From NCBI RefSeq assembly GCF_002407245.1, contig NZ_CP010681.1, positions 3,485,001 through 3,549,000 on the forward strand: a DNA stretch of 64,000 bases. Direction: 5' to 3'. Within the stretch, counting starts at the first letter, position 1. The number at the start of each line of letters is the position of its first letter. Shown piece after piece: positions 1 to 10,112 of this stretch. The stretch is from Phaeobacter piscinae. GTDB taxonomy: Bacteria > Pseudomonadota > Alphaproteobacteria > Rhodobacterales > Rhodobacteraceae. A program made the position numbers and the translations under genes. The notes beneath the pieces were generated by a model. It ran no database searches. It was given only the letters and a program-made list of their open reading frames with translations, and was not told the DNA's origin.

Positions 1-3000
1 ATCAGCGTCGCGGTACGGGTCCAGAGCAACGCCGTGTCAATCCGCCGATCTGGGTAGAGGGCTGCCAGCGCATGGGCATAAGCCCCCATCTGCCGCAACA
101 GCCCCTCCGGACAGGCCTCCACGCTGGTGGGAACGGTGGCGTTCGATTTGAAATCAACCGCCTGAACCCGGTCCGGCGTCACGATCAGCCGGTCAATCAC
201 GCCATGAATGCGACGGCCATCCAGATCTGCGGTTATCGCAACCTCCGCCAAAGTGTCAGGAGCGAAGATCGCACCCAGGTCCGGATTGGTCAGAACACGT
301 GTTGCCTCAGCCAGAAGATCTGCGGTGTCTTCATGCCCCGCGAGCAAAGCATCCGCCAGTTGGGGCCAGCTATCCTGATCTGCGCTGGGTAGATGTTCCA
401 GTAAGCTGTGCAGCCGGCTGCCGCGTGCCTTGGCGATATCTTCGTCCTGTCCCAGATCCCCCGGTAAGGCCTTGGCCCCGCCCAATTCCGACGGGCTGAG
501 TGTTGAGGTTGGTGGCTGATAAGGCGGTGGCAACTGTTTGAATACCTCCGGCAATTGCGGCGTGGACGTGACCACCGGGGGATCTGCGTGGAACGGTAAC
601 CCGTCCCAATCCCCATGCTGCAGCCGCAGTCCCTCGCCATTGCCGGTATCATAGGGGTTGGCACCGGCCTCTTGCAGCGCGCGCTCAACCATCTGGTACC
701 AACTGTCCCCATCCTTGGACAGCTCACCCGCAGCGGCAACAATCAGCCATTTTTCTGCGCGTGTCAGCGCCACGTAGAGCAGCCGCAGTCGTTCATTCCG
801 GGCCTTCTCCTGCGCGGTCTCGCGGGCGGCTTGCATCACATCGGGCATCTGGGCGCTGGGTAGTTTCCACATCGGCCCAGCCTCAGCGCGCATGATTTCA
901 TCATCGCGTGGAGGTTTGCGTTTTGCGGTGTCGGGCAGGATCACAATCGGTGCTTCGAGGCCTTTTGATCCATGCACCGACATCACCCGGATCATATTGC
1001 CCGCCGCGCCCATCTGGCGTTTGATTTCCAGATCGTCGGCCTGCATCCAGACAAGAAATCCGGTCAGGCTGGGAATATCCGTGCGCTCATAGGCCAGTGC
1101 CTGGCTGAGCAAAGCGTTAATGCCATCCTCCGCCTCAGGTCCCAATCGGCCAAGCAGGCGCTGACGTCCGCCGTGACGTGTCAGGATCCGCTCAATCAGG
1201 TCATAGGGACGCAGGAAATCGGTCTGACTGCGCAGATCATCTATGATGGCCATCGTGTCAGGGTATTCCGCTGCGCGATCCCGCAGCGCGGTCCAGAGAT
1301 AACTGCCGCCCTCGCGCCGGTGGGCCAGATCAAACAGGGTCTGTTCGTCCCAGCCAAACAGCGGCGATTTCAGCGCTGCAGCCAGCGACAGGGAATCCTC
1401 AGGCGTAGCGAGAAAGGACAGCAGCGCCGCCAGATCCTTCACCGCCAGTTCTGCGCCGATCTTCAACCGGTCCGCGCCGGCGATGGGCAGTCTTGCAGCC
1501 TTGCAGGCGCGGATGATTTCTGAGAACAGCTCGGACCGGCGCTGCACGAGGATCAGAAAATCACCGGCCCGTACCGGGCGACGGCGGAAACTGCCACGCT
1601 CGGGCCCATCCTCCGGCAGGGTAACCTTGCTGTCGATCATCTCCTTGATCGTGGTCGCGATCCGGTCCGCCAGAATGACAGTGTGATGGCGCGCGCCGGG
1701 GCGATCGACTGGGTCGGTCCAGTCACGCTCTTCTTCGGTGTCAACTTTGTCCACGACTGGCCAAAGATCGACGCGACCCGGCAATTCCGATTTAAAGGCG
1801 CGGTGCAGGGCATCGCGGTGAAACCCGGCGCCGGGGCTATCCTTGAACACCAGATCAACCAGCCCAAGGATCGCCGCGGAGGACCGGAACGAGAATTCCA
1901 GCGCCGCGTTTTGCAGCGCACTGCCGGTTTCCGCGAGCCGGTCGGCGAATTCGGCCTGCATCCTGTCAAAGGCGTCCGGATCTGCCCCCTGAAAGGAATA
2001 GATCGACTGTTTCTTGTCGCCGACGACAAAAATCGTACGCTCGACCTCGGATCGCGCGCCCTCCCCTGCGGTAAACTCCTGCGCCAGCTTCTCAACCACA
2101 TCCCATTGCACCGGGCTGGTATCCTGCGCCTCATCCACCAGTATGTGATCAATGCCGCCGTCCAGCCGGTAGAGAACCCAGGCAGCCACGGCCGGATCAT
2201 TCAGCAGCTGGCGTGCCTTAAGGATCAAATCGTCAAAGTCGAGCCAGCCGCGCAGCTGTTTGCGGCGATCATATTCCGGCAGGAATGCGGCGGCGAAGTC
2301 ATGCAGAATCAGCGATTTCTCAACTGCGGCCAAGGCGAGGCGCTGGGCGCGGGCCGCCTCAACCCGACGCATCAGTGGTTCCAGCTGATCCATCAGCGCG
2401 ACATTGCTTTCCCGCAGTTTCTTGGTGGGAAAGGCGTTGATTTTGGCGGTAAAGGGCGCCTTGGCGGAGGCCCCGGTCAGAAACACCGATTCAAGAACGG
2501 GTAAATCTGCAAGCGTCGGCTCGGTGATTTTATGCAGCTTCGCAGCGGCCTTGGCATCGGTGCTGCCACCCTGTTCCAACATGGTACAGGTGCGCGCCAG
2601 CAGGTCCCCCTCACCCCCCAGATAGACGCTTTGCTCCAACATTTTGGCGTCAAAGTCCGTCGGAAGATCGAACAGCGCACGCAATCCGGCGCGATCCAGT
2701 GGCACCTCGAAATCGGAGCGGCGCTGACAGATTGCGGCGGTCAGCGTCTCAAAATCGCTATCGGTCACCTGCCGGGCCAGTCTCGCGATCAGACCGGCCT
2801 CCTCCGGGTTTTCGCTGTTTGCGATGGCTTCAACCACCTCGCCCCGCAGCAATACCGCGGCGCGGTCATCCATCTCGGAGAACTGCGGGCTGACGCCGGC
2901 CTCTAGCGGGAACCGGCGCAGCAGCGAGGCGCAAAAGGAATGGATGGTCTGGATTTTCAAGCCACCGGGCGTCTCAATCGCACGCGCAAACAGGGTGCGG

Positions 3001-3314
3001 GCTTGCGCCATACCCTCGGCCGAGATGACATCATGGGCGCCCAGATCTGTCAGTGCAGAAGTGAGCGCATCGTCGCCCAGCATGGCCCATTCGCCGAGCC
3101 GTTTGAACAGGCGGTTCTGCATCTCGCTGGCAGCGGCCTTGGTGTAGGTCAGGCACAGGATATGCTGCGGCTGGACCCCACGCAGCAACAGACGGGCCAC
3201 GCGATCTGTCAGCACCTTGGTCTTGCCAGAGCCGGCATTTGCGGCCAGCCAGGTTGAGGCATCGGGGCGCGCGGCGCGAAACTGCGCCTCTGAGGCGGCG
3301 TCGCGGGCGGTCAT
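1..3314 (-). CDS. addA: Double-strand break repair helicase-nuclease AddA (3' end cut by window edge)
   Basis: This is the UvrD/Rep-type helicase-nuclease subunit of AddAB, which processes DNA ends for RecA-dependent repair. About 1104 codons are visible, without a stop. A Walker A motif (AGSGKT) lies near residues 26-32, a helicase DEAQD box near 393, and the RecB-type nuclease motif VDFKSN near residue 1053, so only a short C-terminal tail is missing. The ATG at 3314 overlaps the addB stop in an ATGA arrangement, so the two are translationally coupled. It is the last visible gene of the tsaE-amgK-murU-addB-addA operon. Identity is very secure; only the C-terminus is unseen. Confidence 0.95.
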   Translation of the reverse strand, partial: MTARDAASEAQFRAARPDASTWLAANAGSGKTKVLTDRVARLLLRGVQPQHILCLTYTKAAASEMQNRLFKRLGEWAMLGDDALTSALTDLGAHDVISAEGMAQARTLFARAIETPGGLKIQTIHSFCASLLRRFPLEAGVSPQFSEMDDRAAVLLRGEVVEAIANSENPEEAGLIARLARQVTDSDFETLTAAICQRRSDFEVPLDRAGLRALFDLPTDFDAKMLEQSVYLGGEGDLLARTCTMLEQGGSTDAKAAAKLHKITEPTLADLPVLESVFLTGASAKAPFTAKINAFPTKKLRESNVALMDQLEPLMRRVEAARAQRLALAAVEKSLILHDFAAAFLPEYDRRKQLRGWLDFDDLILKARQLLNDPAVAAWVLYRLDGGIDHILVDEAQDTSPVQWDVVEKLAQEFTAGEGARSEVERTIFVVGDKKQSIYSFQGADPDAFDRMQAEFADRLAETGSALQNAALEFSFRSSAAILGLVDLVFKDSPGAGFHRDALHRAFKSELPGRVDLWPVVDKVDTEEERDWTDPVDRPGARHHTVILADRIATTIKEMIDSKVTLPEDGPERGSFRRRPVRAGDFLILVQRRSELFSEIIRACKAARLPIAGADRLKIGAELAVKDLAALLSFLATPEDSLSLAAALKSPLFGWDEQTLFDLAHRREGGSYLWTALRDRAAEYPDTMAIIDDLRSQTDFLRPYDLIERILTRHGGRQRLLGRLGPEAEDGINALLSQALAYERTDIPSLTGFLVWMQADDLEIKRQMGAAGNMIRVMSVHGSKGLEAPIVILPDTAKRKPPRDDEIMRAEAGPMWKLPSAQMPDVMQAARETAQEKARNERLRLLYVALTRAEKWLIVAAAGELSKDGDSWYQMVERALQEAGANPYDTGNGEGLRLQHGDWDGLPFHADPPVVTSTPQLPEVFKQLPPPYQPPTSTLSPSELGGAKALPGDLGQDEDIAKARGSRLHSLLEHLPSADQDSWPQLADALLAGHEDTADLLAEATRVLTNPDLGAIFAPDTLAEVAITADLDGRRIHGVIDRLIVTPDRVQAVDFKSNATVPTSVEACPEGLLRQMGAYAHALAALYPDRRIDTALLWTRTATL

Positions 3315-6244
3315 GTCAAAATCTCCGATACCGGTTGATCGCTTCGGTCCCATTCTCCGTAGCGTGCCAGATGATCGTAATCGCCCGTCTGGGTGTCCTG
3401 AAACACCATGCGACGGCTGCTATACCCTTGATCCGGCTCGAAATAGGCTGAAATCAGCTTGGTCAATTCTTCCCAAACCTTACCCGGTGGCTCATCCATG
3501 AGCGGGGCTGCGACCTCTTTCAGCGGGCTTTTTAGGCCAAGGAACAGCGCCCGTTCCACCCTGCCCTCGCCATAGCGCTCAAACGCACCGCGTTCGGCCA
3601 TGGCGGCCTCGATCAGCAGTTGTTTTTCAAAGGTTTTCTGTTGGCTTTCAGTTGGCGGATCGCCGGTTTTGTAGTCAAATAAATGCAGGCCGCCGCGTTC
3701 ATCCACATCAATTCGATCGGCAGTGCCTGCAATCTCAAAATCAAGCGGCGCAACGCGCACGGCACCGGAGACTTCAAAACCAGTCGGGCGTGCGGTTTGC
3801 TGCCGTTGGCGTTCTCCATTGATGAAGTCATCTGCAATGCGTTCAAGCCGGGCCAGCCAGAGGCTGCGCGCTATGGGCCATGGAACCTTTGCCTCCAGAT
3901 GGGCTGCCGCTGTCGCAAGGAAATCCTGTGCTGTCAGTCTACCGGGGTCAGCGACGGTTGCCTTGATAAAGTCCTCCAGGATCTTGTGGAGCACGATGCC
4001 GCGCAGCAAGGCGTCGGGTTCCTGCACCAGAGGATCAAGCGGACGTAGCTTCAACACATGTTTGGCGTAAATCGCATAAGGATCGCGGATCAGACGCGGG
4101 ATTTCCGTAATCGTCAGGCGTCGGGGGCGCGCGGCGATGGGGGGGCGTGGTGCCGGTCGTTTTGCGGGGGGCAGAGAGATAGGCGCCTCCAACACCTCCG
4201 CCCAGCCCAACCATTCCTGACCACGGGTCCGCATATCCGTCAGCGCTGCAGGGCCGCCCTGCCCCGGCAAGCCGGACAGAAGGTTGGTCATTCGGTTGAG
4301 CCAGCGTGACGGAACTGTATCCGCTTCATCCGACCGTTCGGAGCGAGTCAACCAGACTTCGGGTGCAGCGATGGCTTGTTGGAAATCATGCGCCGACAGC
4401 CCAATGCGACGTTCCGGCAGCAACAGCCCCGCCTGATGACGCAGTTGTCGGTTGAGCCATGGATCGGGTGCAGCAGCTTCCGGCCAGCTGCCTTCGTTTA
4501 GGCCGCCAAGGATCACCAGATCAGCCCCCTGCACGCGCGCCTCAAGCGTTCCCCAGATCAGGATGGAGCCATAGGGCGCATCGCGGTCCCGCACCTCCCC
4601 CTGCGACAGCAGCGCGCGCAGAAGATCGGCAAAATCGCGGGCGGTCATCTCACCGCCATAGCCAGCCTCCGCCTGAAGGTTGTTCATGATTTCCAGCGCT
4701 TTGCGCCCAGCCTTCTTGTCCCAGAGGCCACCGGCAGCAGCCTCCTGACTGCCACGGCTGATTGCCTCGGCGAGATTCCTGAGGGCTTCAACCCATTGTG
4801 ACAGGGGCTGCGTTCCACGGATGGGTTTGTCGGCAAAACACTGCGTCATCCAGGCGGTCCACCCAGGCATCAGCTCCCGCCCGATTTCAAACGCGGCAAA
4901 ACTGTCGGCATCCGGAAAAGGGGGGCCGTAGCGGCGCAGCCGCAGCTCTAATTCGCGGGTGTGGCGCAGGTGATCACCGCGCCCTGCCCCATCATGACAA
5001 AGCGGATGTTTCAGCAGCGTCAACAGCGTATCGCAGGCCAGCGGCTTGCAGAACAGTTCCGCGATGTGGCGCAGAAACCGGCCCGGAGGTGACAGTTGTA
5101 GTGGTTGGCCAGCGGAATCGTCCGGCAGAATATCCCAGCGATCCAGCGCGGCCGCCACCTGTCGGGTCAGCATACGATCCGGTGTGATCAGCGCGGCTGT
5201 CTGTCCATTCTCGGCGGCCTTGCGCAGTCGCAGGGCAATGGTCAGCGCCTCGGCGCGGGGATTGGGTGCCTCGACCAAGGTTACATCGGCGGTGGCCTGA
5301 TCGATATCGCGCAGCTCCGGCCCTTCGCGCATCCAGGCATCGGTAACAGGCGCCGGGCGCAGCGCCAGAGAGACCAGCCGATTGCGCGCCGTGGAGGCTG
5401 GTAGTGCATCGACCCATGGACGCACCTGATCCGGGGTCATGTCTAGATCGCGCATGATCTTGAAAAACCGATATTGCGGGTGGTCTTCTGACATCAGCGG
5501 ATCATCTAGATGTTCCCAGACGTGGCCCGGCTGCTGGTCATCGAAACCGGGTAGGATCACCGCGCCTTGCGGCAGGCGCGCAATTGCCTCCATCAGCATC
5601 AGTGTGGTGCCACGCGATCCGGTGGAGCCGGCCAGGATGACCGGGTGTTGCGGTGGGCAGTCCTGCCACTCTTCGATCAGATCAAGCACAACCTGTCGCT
5701 GACGGGCCTGTGCATCCATTGCGTGTTCGTGGGTCTCGGCAAAGTCGTCGGCGATGGCGATGAACTGCTGCGCGCGCGCCCAATGGCCGGACATGTCGGA
5801 GACATCCAGCGAGCGGATCGTCTCCGGGCTGACGCCTTCGCCCTGCATTTCATCAAACAATGCTGCGAGACTATCTGAGAGATCATAGAGGGAGGATCGG
5901 GCGGCCAGATCTGGCTGTGCTTCCAGTAATTTGGCAATCAGCTGTGAGAGCTCCAGCCGTCGCCGTAACGGCGGCAGGGCTGGCGGCAGACCCCGTAAGG
6001 TGGCGCGCATGTCGAGATCACTCAGCAGCGAGATCCGCGGCAAAAGCAGAGCTGGCCCCTGATCAAACAGATCCCGCACCCGGCGTGCCATGCGGGAGGT
6101 GTTGACGATCAGTTCGACCTTGGCCAGCGCTTCTGGCGGCGTGTTCCGACTGCGGGCAACCAGCCCGTCGACCAGAGCGCGTGGGAAATCGACGCCGCAG
6201 GGAACTGCGAAAAGGCGTGGTGTGTCTTGCGGCTCAAATCTCAT
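3311..6244 (-). CDS. addB: Double-strand break repair protein AddB
   Basis: This is the partner subunit of AddA: an inactivated helicase-like scaffold with a C-terminal PDDEXK nuclease. The 977 residues match alphaproteobacterial AddB. The N-terminus (FAVPCGVDFPRALVDGL) and the MRFEP start are typical, and the nuclease signature is visible near residues 840-860 (GTADRID, then FDYKTG). The start overlaps the end of murU by 11 nt and the stop overlaps the addA start, so the gene sits inside a compact operon. Placement beside addA and the nuclease motif make the call firm. Confidence 0.95.
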   Translation of the reverse strand: MRFEPQDTPRLFAVPCGVDFPRALVDGLVARSRNTPPEALAKVELIVNTSRMARRVRDLFDQGPALLLPRISLLSDLDMRATLRGLPPALPPLRRRLELSQLIAKLLEAQPDLAARSSLYDLSDSLAALFDEMQGEGVSPETIRSLDVSDMSGHWARAQQFIAIADDFAETHEHAMDAQARQRQVVLDLIEEWQDCPPQHPVILAGSTGSRGTTLMLMEAIARLPQGAVILPGFDDQQPGHVWEHLDDPLMSEDHPQYRFFKIMRDLDMTPDQVRPWVDALPASTARNRLVSLALRPAPVTDAWMREGPELRDIDQATADVTLVEAPNPRAEALTIALRLRKAAENGQTAALITPDRMLTRQVAAALDRWDILPDDSAGQPLQLSPPGRFLRHIAELFCKPLACDTLLTLLKHPLCHDGAGRGDHLRHTRELELRLRRYGPPFPDADSFAAFEIGRELMPGWTAWMTQCFADKPIRGTQPLSQWVEALRNLAEAISRGSQEAAAGGLWDKKAGRKALEIMNNLQAEAGYGGEMTARDFADLLRALLSQGEVRDRDAPYGSILIWGTLEARVQGADLVILGGLNEGSWPEAAAPDPWLNRQLRHQAGLLLPERRIGLSAHDFQQAIAAPEVWLTRSERSDEADTVPSRWLNRMTNLLSGLPGQGGPAALTDMRTRGQEWLGWAEVLEAPISLPPAKRPAPRPPIAARPRRLTITEIPRLIRDPYAIYAKHVLKLRPLDPLVQEPDALLRGIVLHKILEDFIKATVADPGRLTAQDFLATAAAHLEAKVPWPIARSLWLARLERIADDFINGERQRQQTARPTGFEVSGAVRVAPLDFEIAGTADRIDVDERGGLHLFDYKTGDPPTESQQKTFEKQLLIEAAMAERGAFERYGEGRVERALFLGLKSPLKEVAAPLMDEPPGKVWEELTKLISAYFEPDQGYSSRRMVFQDTQTGDYDHLARYGEWDRSDQPVSEILT

Positions 6245-6932
6245 CTTGGGCTATCAGGTCCTCAGCCAGGGGGATCCCTTCGGGGGTGCCGACATCGCAC
6301 CAATGGCCGGGATATTCCAGCGCAAACAGGCGTCCTTCGGCAGCCATCAAATCCCACAGGGTGTTCAGCGAAAACACGGTCTCGATAACTTCGTCCAGCC
6401 TGTTTGTCCGCAGCAACTGAACACCGCCATAGACAAGATCGCCGCCGCGATGCAGTCGCCCGTCTTCGTCTGTGCGGAAATCACCACCGCCGCTGCGTCC
6501 GACAGTTCGGCTGATGGGAATACAGGTCAGCAGCGCATCCATGCGCGCAGGGTCCCACGCGTCGCGCAACAGGCAAAGCGGGTTCGGCCCGCGCCAGACC
6601 ACATCGGGGTTCACGGTATAGACCGGTCCCGATTGCGTTCCGAGCAGCGGCAGCGCATGTCGCAGCCCACCACCGGTGTCGAGGATCTGAGGATCCTCAC
6701 GGCTGATCGCCACCTCGCTGTCTGCAAGATGGTTGGCCAGAACGTCACTCTTATAGTGGCTGTTGGCCACGATCACCGGCGGTGTGACCTCTAGCGCCAG
6801 ATCCAGCGCATGGTCGATCAGTGGGCGACCGGCGACCGGGATCATCGGTTTGGGCTGGTGGTTGGTCAGGTGCCGCATCCGGGTGCCAAATCCGGCAGCG
6901 AAGATCATAACGGGATAAGCGATCTCTGCCAT
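6234..6932 (-). CDS. murU: Nucleotidyltransferase, MurU-type (N-acetylmuramate-1-phosphate uridylyltransferase)
   Basis: A 232-residue sugar-phosphate nucleotidyltransferase. The N-terminal NTP-binding signature FAAGFGTRM followed by PKPMIPVAGRPLIDH (residues about 11-40) is clear. MurU converts MurNAc-1-P to UDP-MurNAc in the cell-wall recycling route that bypasses de novo synthesis. The assignment over other sugar nucleotidyltransferases rests on coupling with the AmgK-type kinase just upstream (ATGA overlap), a pair known from Pseudomonas and Caulobacter. Substrate is inferred from this context, not from a diagnostic residue. A mannose-1-P guanylyltransferase-like activity is the alternative. 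Confidence 0.8.
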   Translation of the reverse strand: MAEIAYPVMIFAAGFGTRMRHLTNHQPKPMIPVAGRPLIDHALDLALEVTPPVIVANSHYKSDVLANHLADSEVAISREDPQILDTGGGLRHALPLLGTQSGPVYTVNPDVVWRGPNPLCLLRDAWDPARMDALLTCIPISRTVGRSGGGDFRTDEDGRLHRGGDLVYGGVQLLRTNRLDEVIETVFSLNTLWDLMAAEGRLFALEYPGHWCDVGTPEGIPLAEDLIAQDEI

Positions 6933-7930
6933 CAGCCGCGCAACCGGTCCAGTACATCGGGGGTGGGCGCAGGCATTTCCTGATGCAGGAATTCCGCCAG
7001 TGGTGCCATCGCCGGGTGATCCAACCCGCGGTGAAAATGGTCCCAGACGCGGGGGATCAGATCAACGTAATGCGGTTTGCCATAGTCACGCCCGAGGCGG
7101 GCAAAAACGCCCAAGATACGCATGTTGCGCTGCACGCCCAGCACGGTGTAGGCGGCGCGAAAGCTGCCCTCATCGACACCGGTTGCAGCGATATACCGTT
7201 CCATCATCTGCATTTCGATCACTGCAGGGACATCGCGACGGGCGTCCTGTAGCAGTGACACAAGGTCGTAGGCGCGATGACCGGCGCGCGCGGCCTGAAA
7301 ATCCAGCAGACCGACCTGTGCAACGCCGCTGCGCTCCGGCAACCAGATCAGATTTTCGGCGTGGTAATCGCGCTGAACCAGCACCACGTCGCCTTTGATC
7401 GTGCGGCGTAGAATATCCTCGAACTGATCAGTGAAGCGGGCGGCATGTTCCGGTGAGGCCTCCTCACGTATCACATCGCGGTATTTGGCAAAGGCGAGGC
7501 TGGAGAGTTCCGCCATCAACCGTGGTCCGAGCGGTTCCAGTTCCGGCATCGGGGCCTCATGTAACGCGACCAGCACATCCGTTGCCGCCTGATATAGCGG
7601 ACGCTCCTGCGCAGGGGTGTCGCGCATCACGCGCGCAAACAACGCGTCTCCCAGATCTTCGATGATCAGGAGGCCATTGTCATGATCCTCGGCCAGAATT
7701 TCCGGCGCACTCAGACCCTGCTCCCGCAGGTAGGTCGCAATCGCGACAAATGGGGCGACGTCCTCTCCCTGATCCGGCGGTGCGTCCATCAACACCACGG
7801 TGGCGCCATTTGCATCGCGAAGCCGCTCATAGCGCCGGTTGGAGGCGTCCCCAGCGAGCGGCACGCGGGTCCAGCTGTGCCATGGGGTATCGGTGAGGAA
7901 GGTGGCAATGAGGTTTTCTCGGTCGGTCAT
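6932..7930 (-). CDS. amgK: Sugar kinase, AmgK-type (MurNAc/GlcNAc anomeric kinase)
   Basis: A 332-residue aminoglycoside-phosphotransferase-fold kinase. The catalytic loop RDYHAENLIW (D near 188) and the metal-binding LLDFQAAR (near 209) are intact. AmgK phosphorylates N-acetylmuramate at the anomeric position and feeds MurU in muropeptide recycling. The ATG at 7930 is chosen because it overlaps the tsaE stop as ATGA; an upstream in-frame start at 7960 would reach far into tsaE. The downstream murU gene supports this function rather than antibiotic or choline phosphorylation. Confidence 0.8.
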   Translation of the reverse strand: MTDRENLIATFLTDTPWHSWTRVPLAGDASNRRYERLRDANGATVVLMDAPPDQGEDVAPFVAIATYLREQGLSAPEILAEDHDNGLLIIEDLGDALFARVMRDTPAQERPLYQAATDVLVALHEAPMPELEPLGPRLMAELSSLAFAKYRDVIREEASPEHAARFTDQFEDILRRTIKGDVVLVQRDYHAENLIWLPERSGVAQVGLLDFQAARAGHRAYDLVSLLQDARRDVPAVIEMQMMERYIAATGVDEGSFRAAYTVLGVQRNMRILGVFARLGRDYGKPHYVDLIPRVWDHFHRGLDHPAMAPLAEFLHQEMPAPTPDVLDRLRG

Positions 7931-8406
7931 GCGGCAATCTGTTTCATCAAGGGCTCCCAACGCGCGTCACTCCAGCGCAGCGTAGCGGTACGGGCGTCGT
8001 TTTCGTCCGGATCCAAGGCCAGCGATATATGCAAAGCGGCAGCTGGCGTCAGTTCGGCCAGCCGATCCGGCCATTCGATCAGACATATGGCGGTCTCAAA
8101 GGCGGAGATCAGGCCAAGTTCCTCAATCTCATCCAGCGACGACAGGCGATAGAGATCAGCATGCCACAATTCGCCAGTTGGCAGATCATAGGTCTGAACA
8201 AGGGTGAATGTCGGTGAGGGCACATCCTCAGGCACCGTCATCTGCGACTGGATCAGGCTGCGGGCAAAATGCGTTTTGCCGGCGCCGATGATGCCCGACA
8301 GAAGCAGACAGTCACCATTGCTCAGTTCTGCGCCCAAACGGGTGGCCAGATCGGCAGTCGCTTCGGGCGAGGGCAGGGGGATTACGAGGGTCTTCTGGAT
8401 TGTCAT
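7927..8406 (-). CDS. tsaE: tRNA threonylcarbamoyladenosine biosynthesis ATPase TsaE
   Basis: A 159-residue P-loop ATPase of the YjeE family that helps TsaB-TsaD transfer threonylcarbamoyl to A37 of ANN-decoding tRNAs. The Walker A motif GIIGAGKTH lies at about residues 38-46, followed by PSPTFTLVQTYD and HADLYRL, both family signatures. It is the first gene of the minus-strand operon running into addA. An intrinsic terminator lies just upstream, so its promoter should fall in the roughly 45 bases before the start. tsaD is also in this window, at 19.9-21 kb, but in a separate unit. Confidence 0.93.
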   Translation of the reverse strand: MTIQKTLVIPLPSPEATADLATRLGAELSNGDCLLLSGIIGAGKTHFARSLIQSQMTVPEDVPSPTFTLVQTYDLPTGELWHADLYRLSSLDEIEELGLISAFETAICLIEWPDRLAELTPAAALHISLALDPDENDARTATLRWSDARWEPLMKQIAA

Positions 8407-8450
8407 GGCGCGACAATGCCGCCCTGCGCGCGGCGCTGCAAGCTGGATCG

Positions 8451-8474
8451 AAAAAGCCCGGGATCGAACCGGGC
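8451..8474 (-). terminator. Intrinsic terminator of the PAS-protein gene
   Basis: Read on the minus strand, a GCCCGG/CCGGGC stem with a 7-base loop is followed by five T residues. It falls between the PAS gene stop (8507) and the tsaE start (8406) and should separate the two transcription units. Confidence 0.8.
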
Positions 8475-8506
8475 AATCTCTTTGATTTCAGACAATGAGG
8501 GCTGTT

Positions 8507-10057
8507 CTATTTGCCCTGTTTTGTAATCGCAAACCGCTGTTGATCAACCGGAGCGGGGGCTGGTTCAGGGGAGCGGAAGCTTACCATGGTGGCGCCATTC
8601 TGGATGGCGCTGACCTTGCAGACCAGAGGCGTGCCACTGCGCAGCTGTACATCAGCCCACCAGGCTGTGCGATTCTCGCTGCCGGCAACAAAATCCCGGA
8701 TCTCGCCCCAGGCAGGCGTTGCAGCACACATGTCCTGCCAGACGCGGCTGGAGTCCATGATGGTGATCTTGGCAAAGCTGCCGTCGGGATCCATCTGCCA
8801 GAGATCATGATAGGCGGCGTTGGAGAAGGTCATGGTGCCATCATTGGCAAAAACCGCGATGGCTTCGTCCATCTGATCCATGATCGACTGACCCATTTCC
8901 AACTCCGAGCGGAACTGTCGGGTCAGGGTGATCTCGGCGGTGATATCCTCAAACAGGAAGGCGATGGCCCCATCGGGGTGCGGGCGACCGGAGACGGAAT
9001 AAACCGATCCAGATGGCAGCGACCATGTTTCCTGGTAGCGCCCCTCAGCCGCTGCTTCCAGCAGATCAGCCATCTGGTGACGCCAGCTGGAATAGTTTTT
9101 CGGTTCCGGCATCATGCGCTGATCGCGCAGCCGATCAAAAAAGGTCAGCAGATTCGGACGTGAGCTGAGGAAGTTGGCGGGCAGGGCGGTCAGGTCGATC
9201 AGCACGGGGTTGAACAGAACAAGCTGGCGATTGCGGTCAAAGATCGCAAGGCCAATGGACAGCTGGGCAAAGGTTTTTGCCAACGTCTGCACAAAGTTGC
9301 GCTGGGCGATCTCGGCGTCAACAACCGCGTTCACATCGACCGCATGGCAGAGCCAGCCAGACTCGGTTTCGGTGGTCGAGATATTGTACCAGAGTTTTTT
9401 CTTGCTCTCGGGCAGCGGGATCGAGATCCGCTCAGGCTTGCCGCTGGCCATCGGGTCATCGAGATCAGTGAACAAAGGTTCGGAGAAATCGACATTGCGA
9501 CCACGGATCTTCTGGCTGAGATCATCATAGGCGAGGTTGGACCAGGTGACGGCACCGTCATCGGACTGCAACCAAACCGGATAGGGCGCTTGATGCACGG
9601 CGGAGCGCAGGGTGGTCAGCTCCTGGTCGATGCTGTGATTATGTTCTTCGGATGTGGTGCTGCGCAGCTGCACGCGGGTCACACCGTCGATCCATTCGCA
9701 AAGCGCTTCGCGGCTTTCGGCGTTGGCTGTGCCAGAGAGCACTAGCGGGCCGACATCCTTCAGGAAGCCGGGGGATTGCGGCAAGCCGGGATAACTGCGG
9801 GCCAGTTGTTCGCGCAGGTTCGCCCAGCTGAAGGTTTCGGCCTGTTCTCCAATGAAACGGCGCGCGCCAGAGGACCAGCCGATCAGCGTCGTATCATCAA
9901 AGAGAAACACGGCGTCGGACCGTCCATCCCCCTGCAGCAGGTCCTGCTCAAACCCCTTGGGTTTGGGGTTGGGAGACAACCACCAGACAGCGGTCGCTGC
10001 CGTTGCCGCACAAAGCGTCGCCAATACAAGCCAGTCGGTCGATAGGATCTGCTGCAT
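8507..10057 (-). CDS. Membrane-anchored multi-PAS protein without kinase domain (DivL-like?)
   Basis: A 516-residue protein with one N-terminal membrane segment (about residues 8-28) and successive PAS/PAS-like folds. Recognisable PAS cores begin near APYPVWLQSDDGAVTW, LSIGLAIFDRNRQLVLFN and MDEAIAVFANDGTMTFSN. The protein ends after the last PAS domain with no HisKA or HATPase region, and no remnant of one follows the stop. The ATG at 10057 is preferred over the TTG 18 nt further upstream. Position directly upstream of tsaE and the CtrA-type box in its promoter suggest a kinase-less relative of the cell-cycle protein DivL. That identification is an inference. Confidence 0.75.
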   Translation of the reverse strand: MQQILSTDWLVLATLCAATAATAVWWLSPNPKPKGFEQDLLQGDGRSDAVFLFDDTTLIGWSSGARRFIGEQAETFSWANLREQLARSYPGLPQSPGFLKDVGPLVLSGTANAESREALCEWIDGVTRVQLRSTTSEEHNHSIDQELTTLRSAVHQAPYPVWLQSDDGAVTWSNLAYDDLSQKIRGRNVDFSEPLFTDLDDPMASGKPERISIPLPESKKKLWYNISTTETESGWLCHAVDVNAVVDAEIAQRNFVQTLAKTFAQLSIGLAIFDRNRQLVLFNPVLIDLTALPANFLSSRPNLLTFFDRLRDQRMMPEPKNYSSWRHQMADLLEAAAEGRYQETWSLPSGSVYSVSGRPHPDGAIAFLFEDITAEITLTRQFRSELEMGQSIMDQMDEAIAVFANDGTMTFSNAAYHDLWQMDPDGSFAKITIMDSSRVWQDMCAATPAWGEIRDFVAGSENRTAWWADVQLRSGTPLVCKVSAIQNGATMVSFRSPEPAPAPVDQQRFAITKQGK

Positions 10058-10112
10058 GATGTCCGTTACCCACAAGTGTTTCGCTCTTGCCCCCGATGTT
10101 TCCTGATAATGG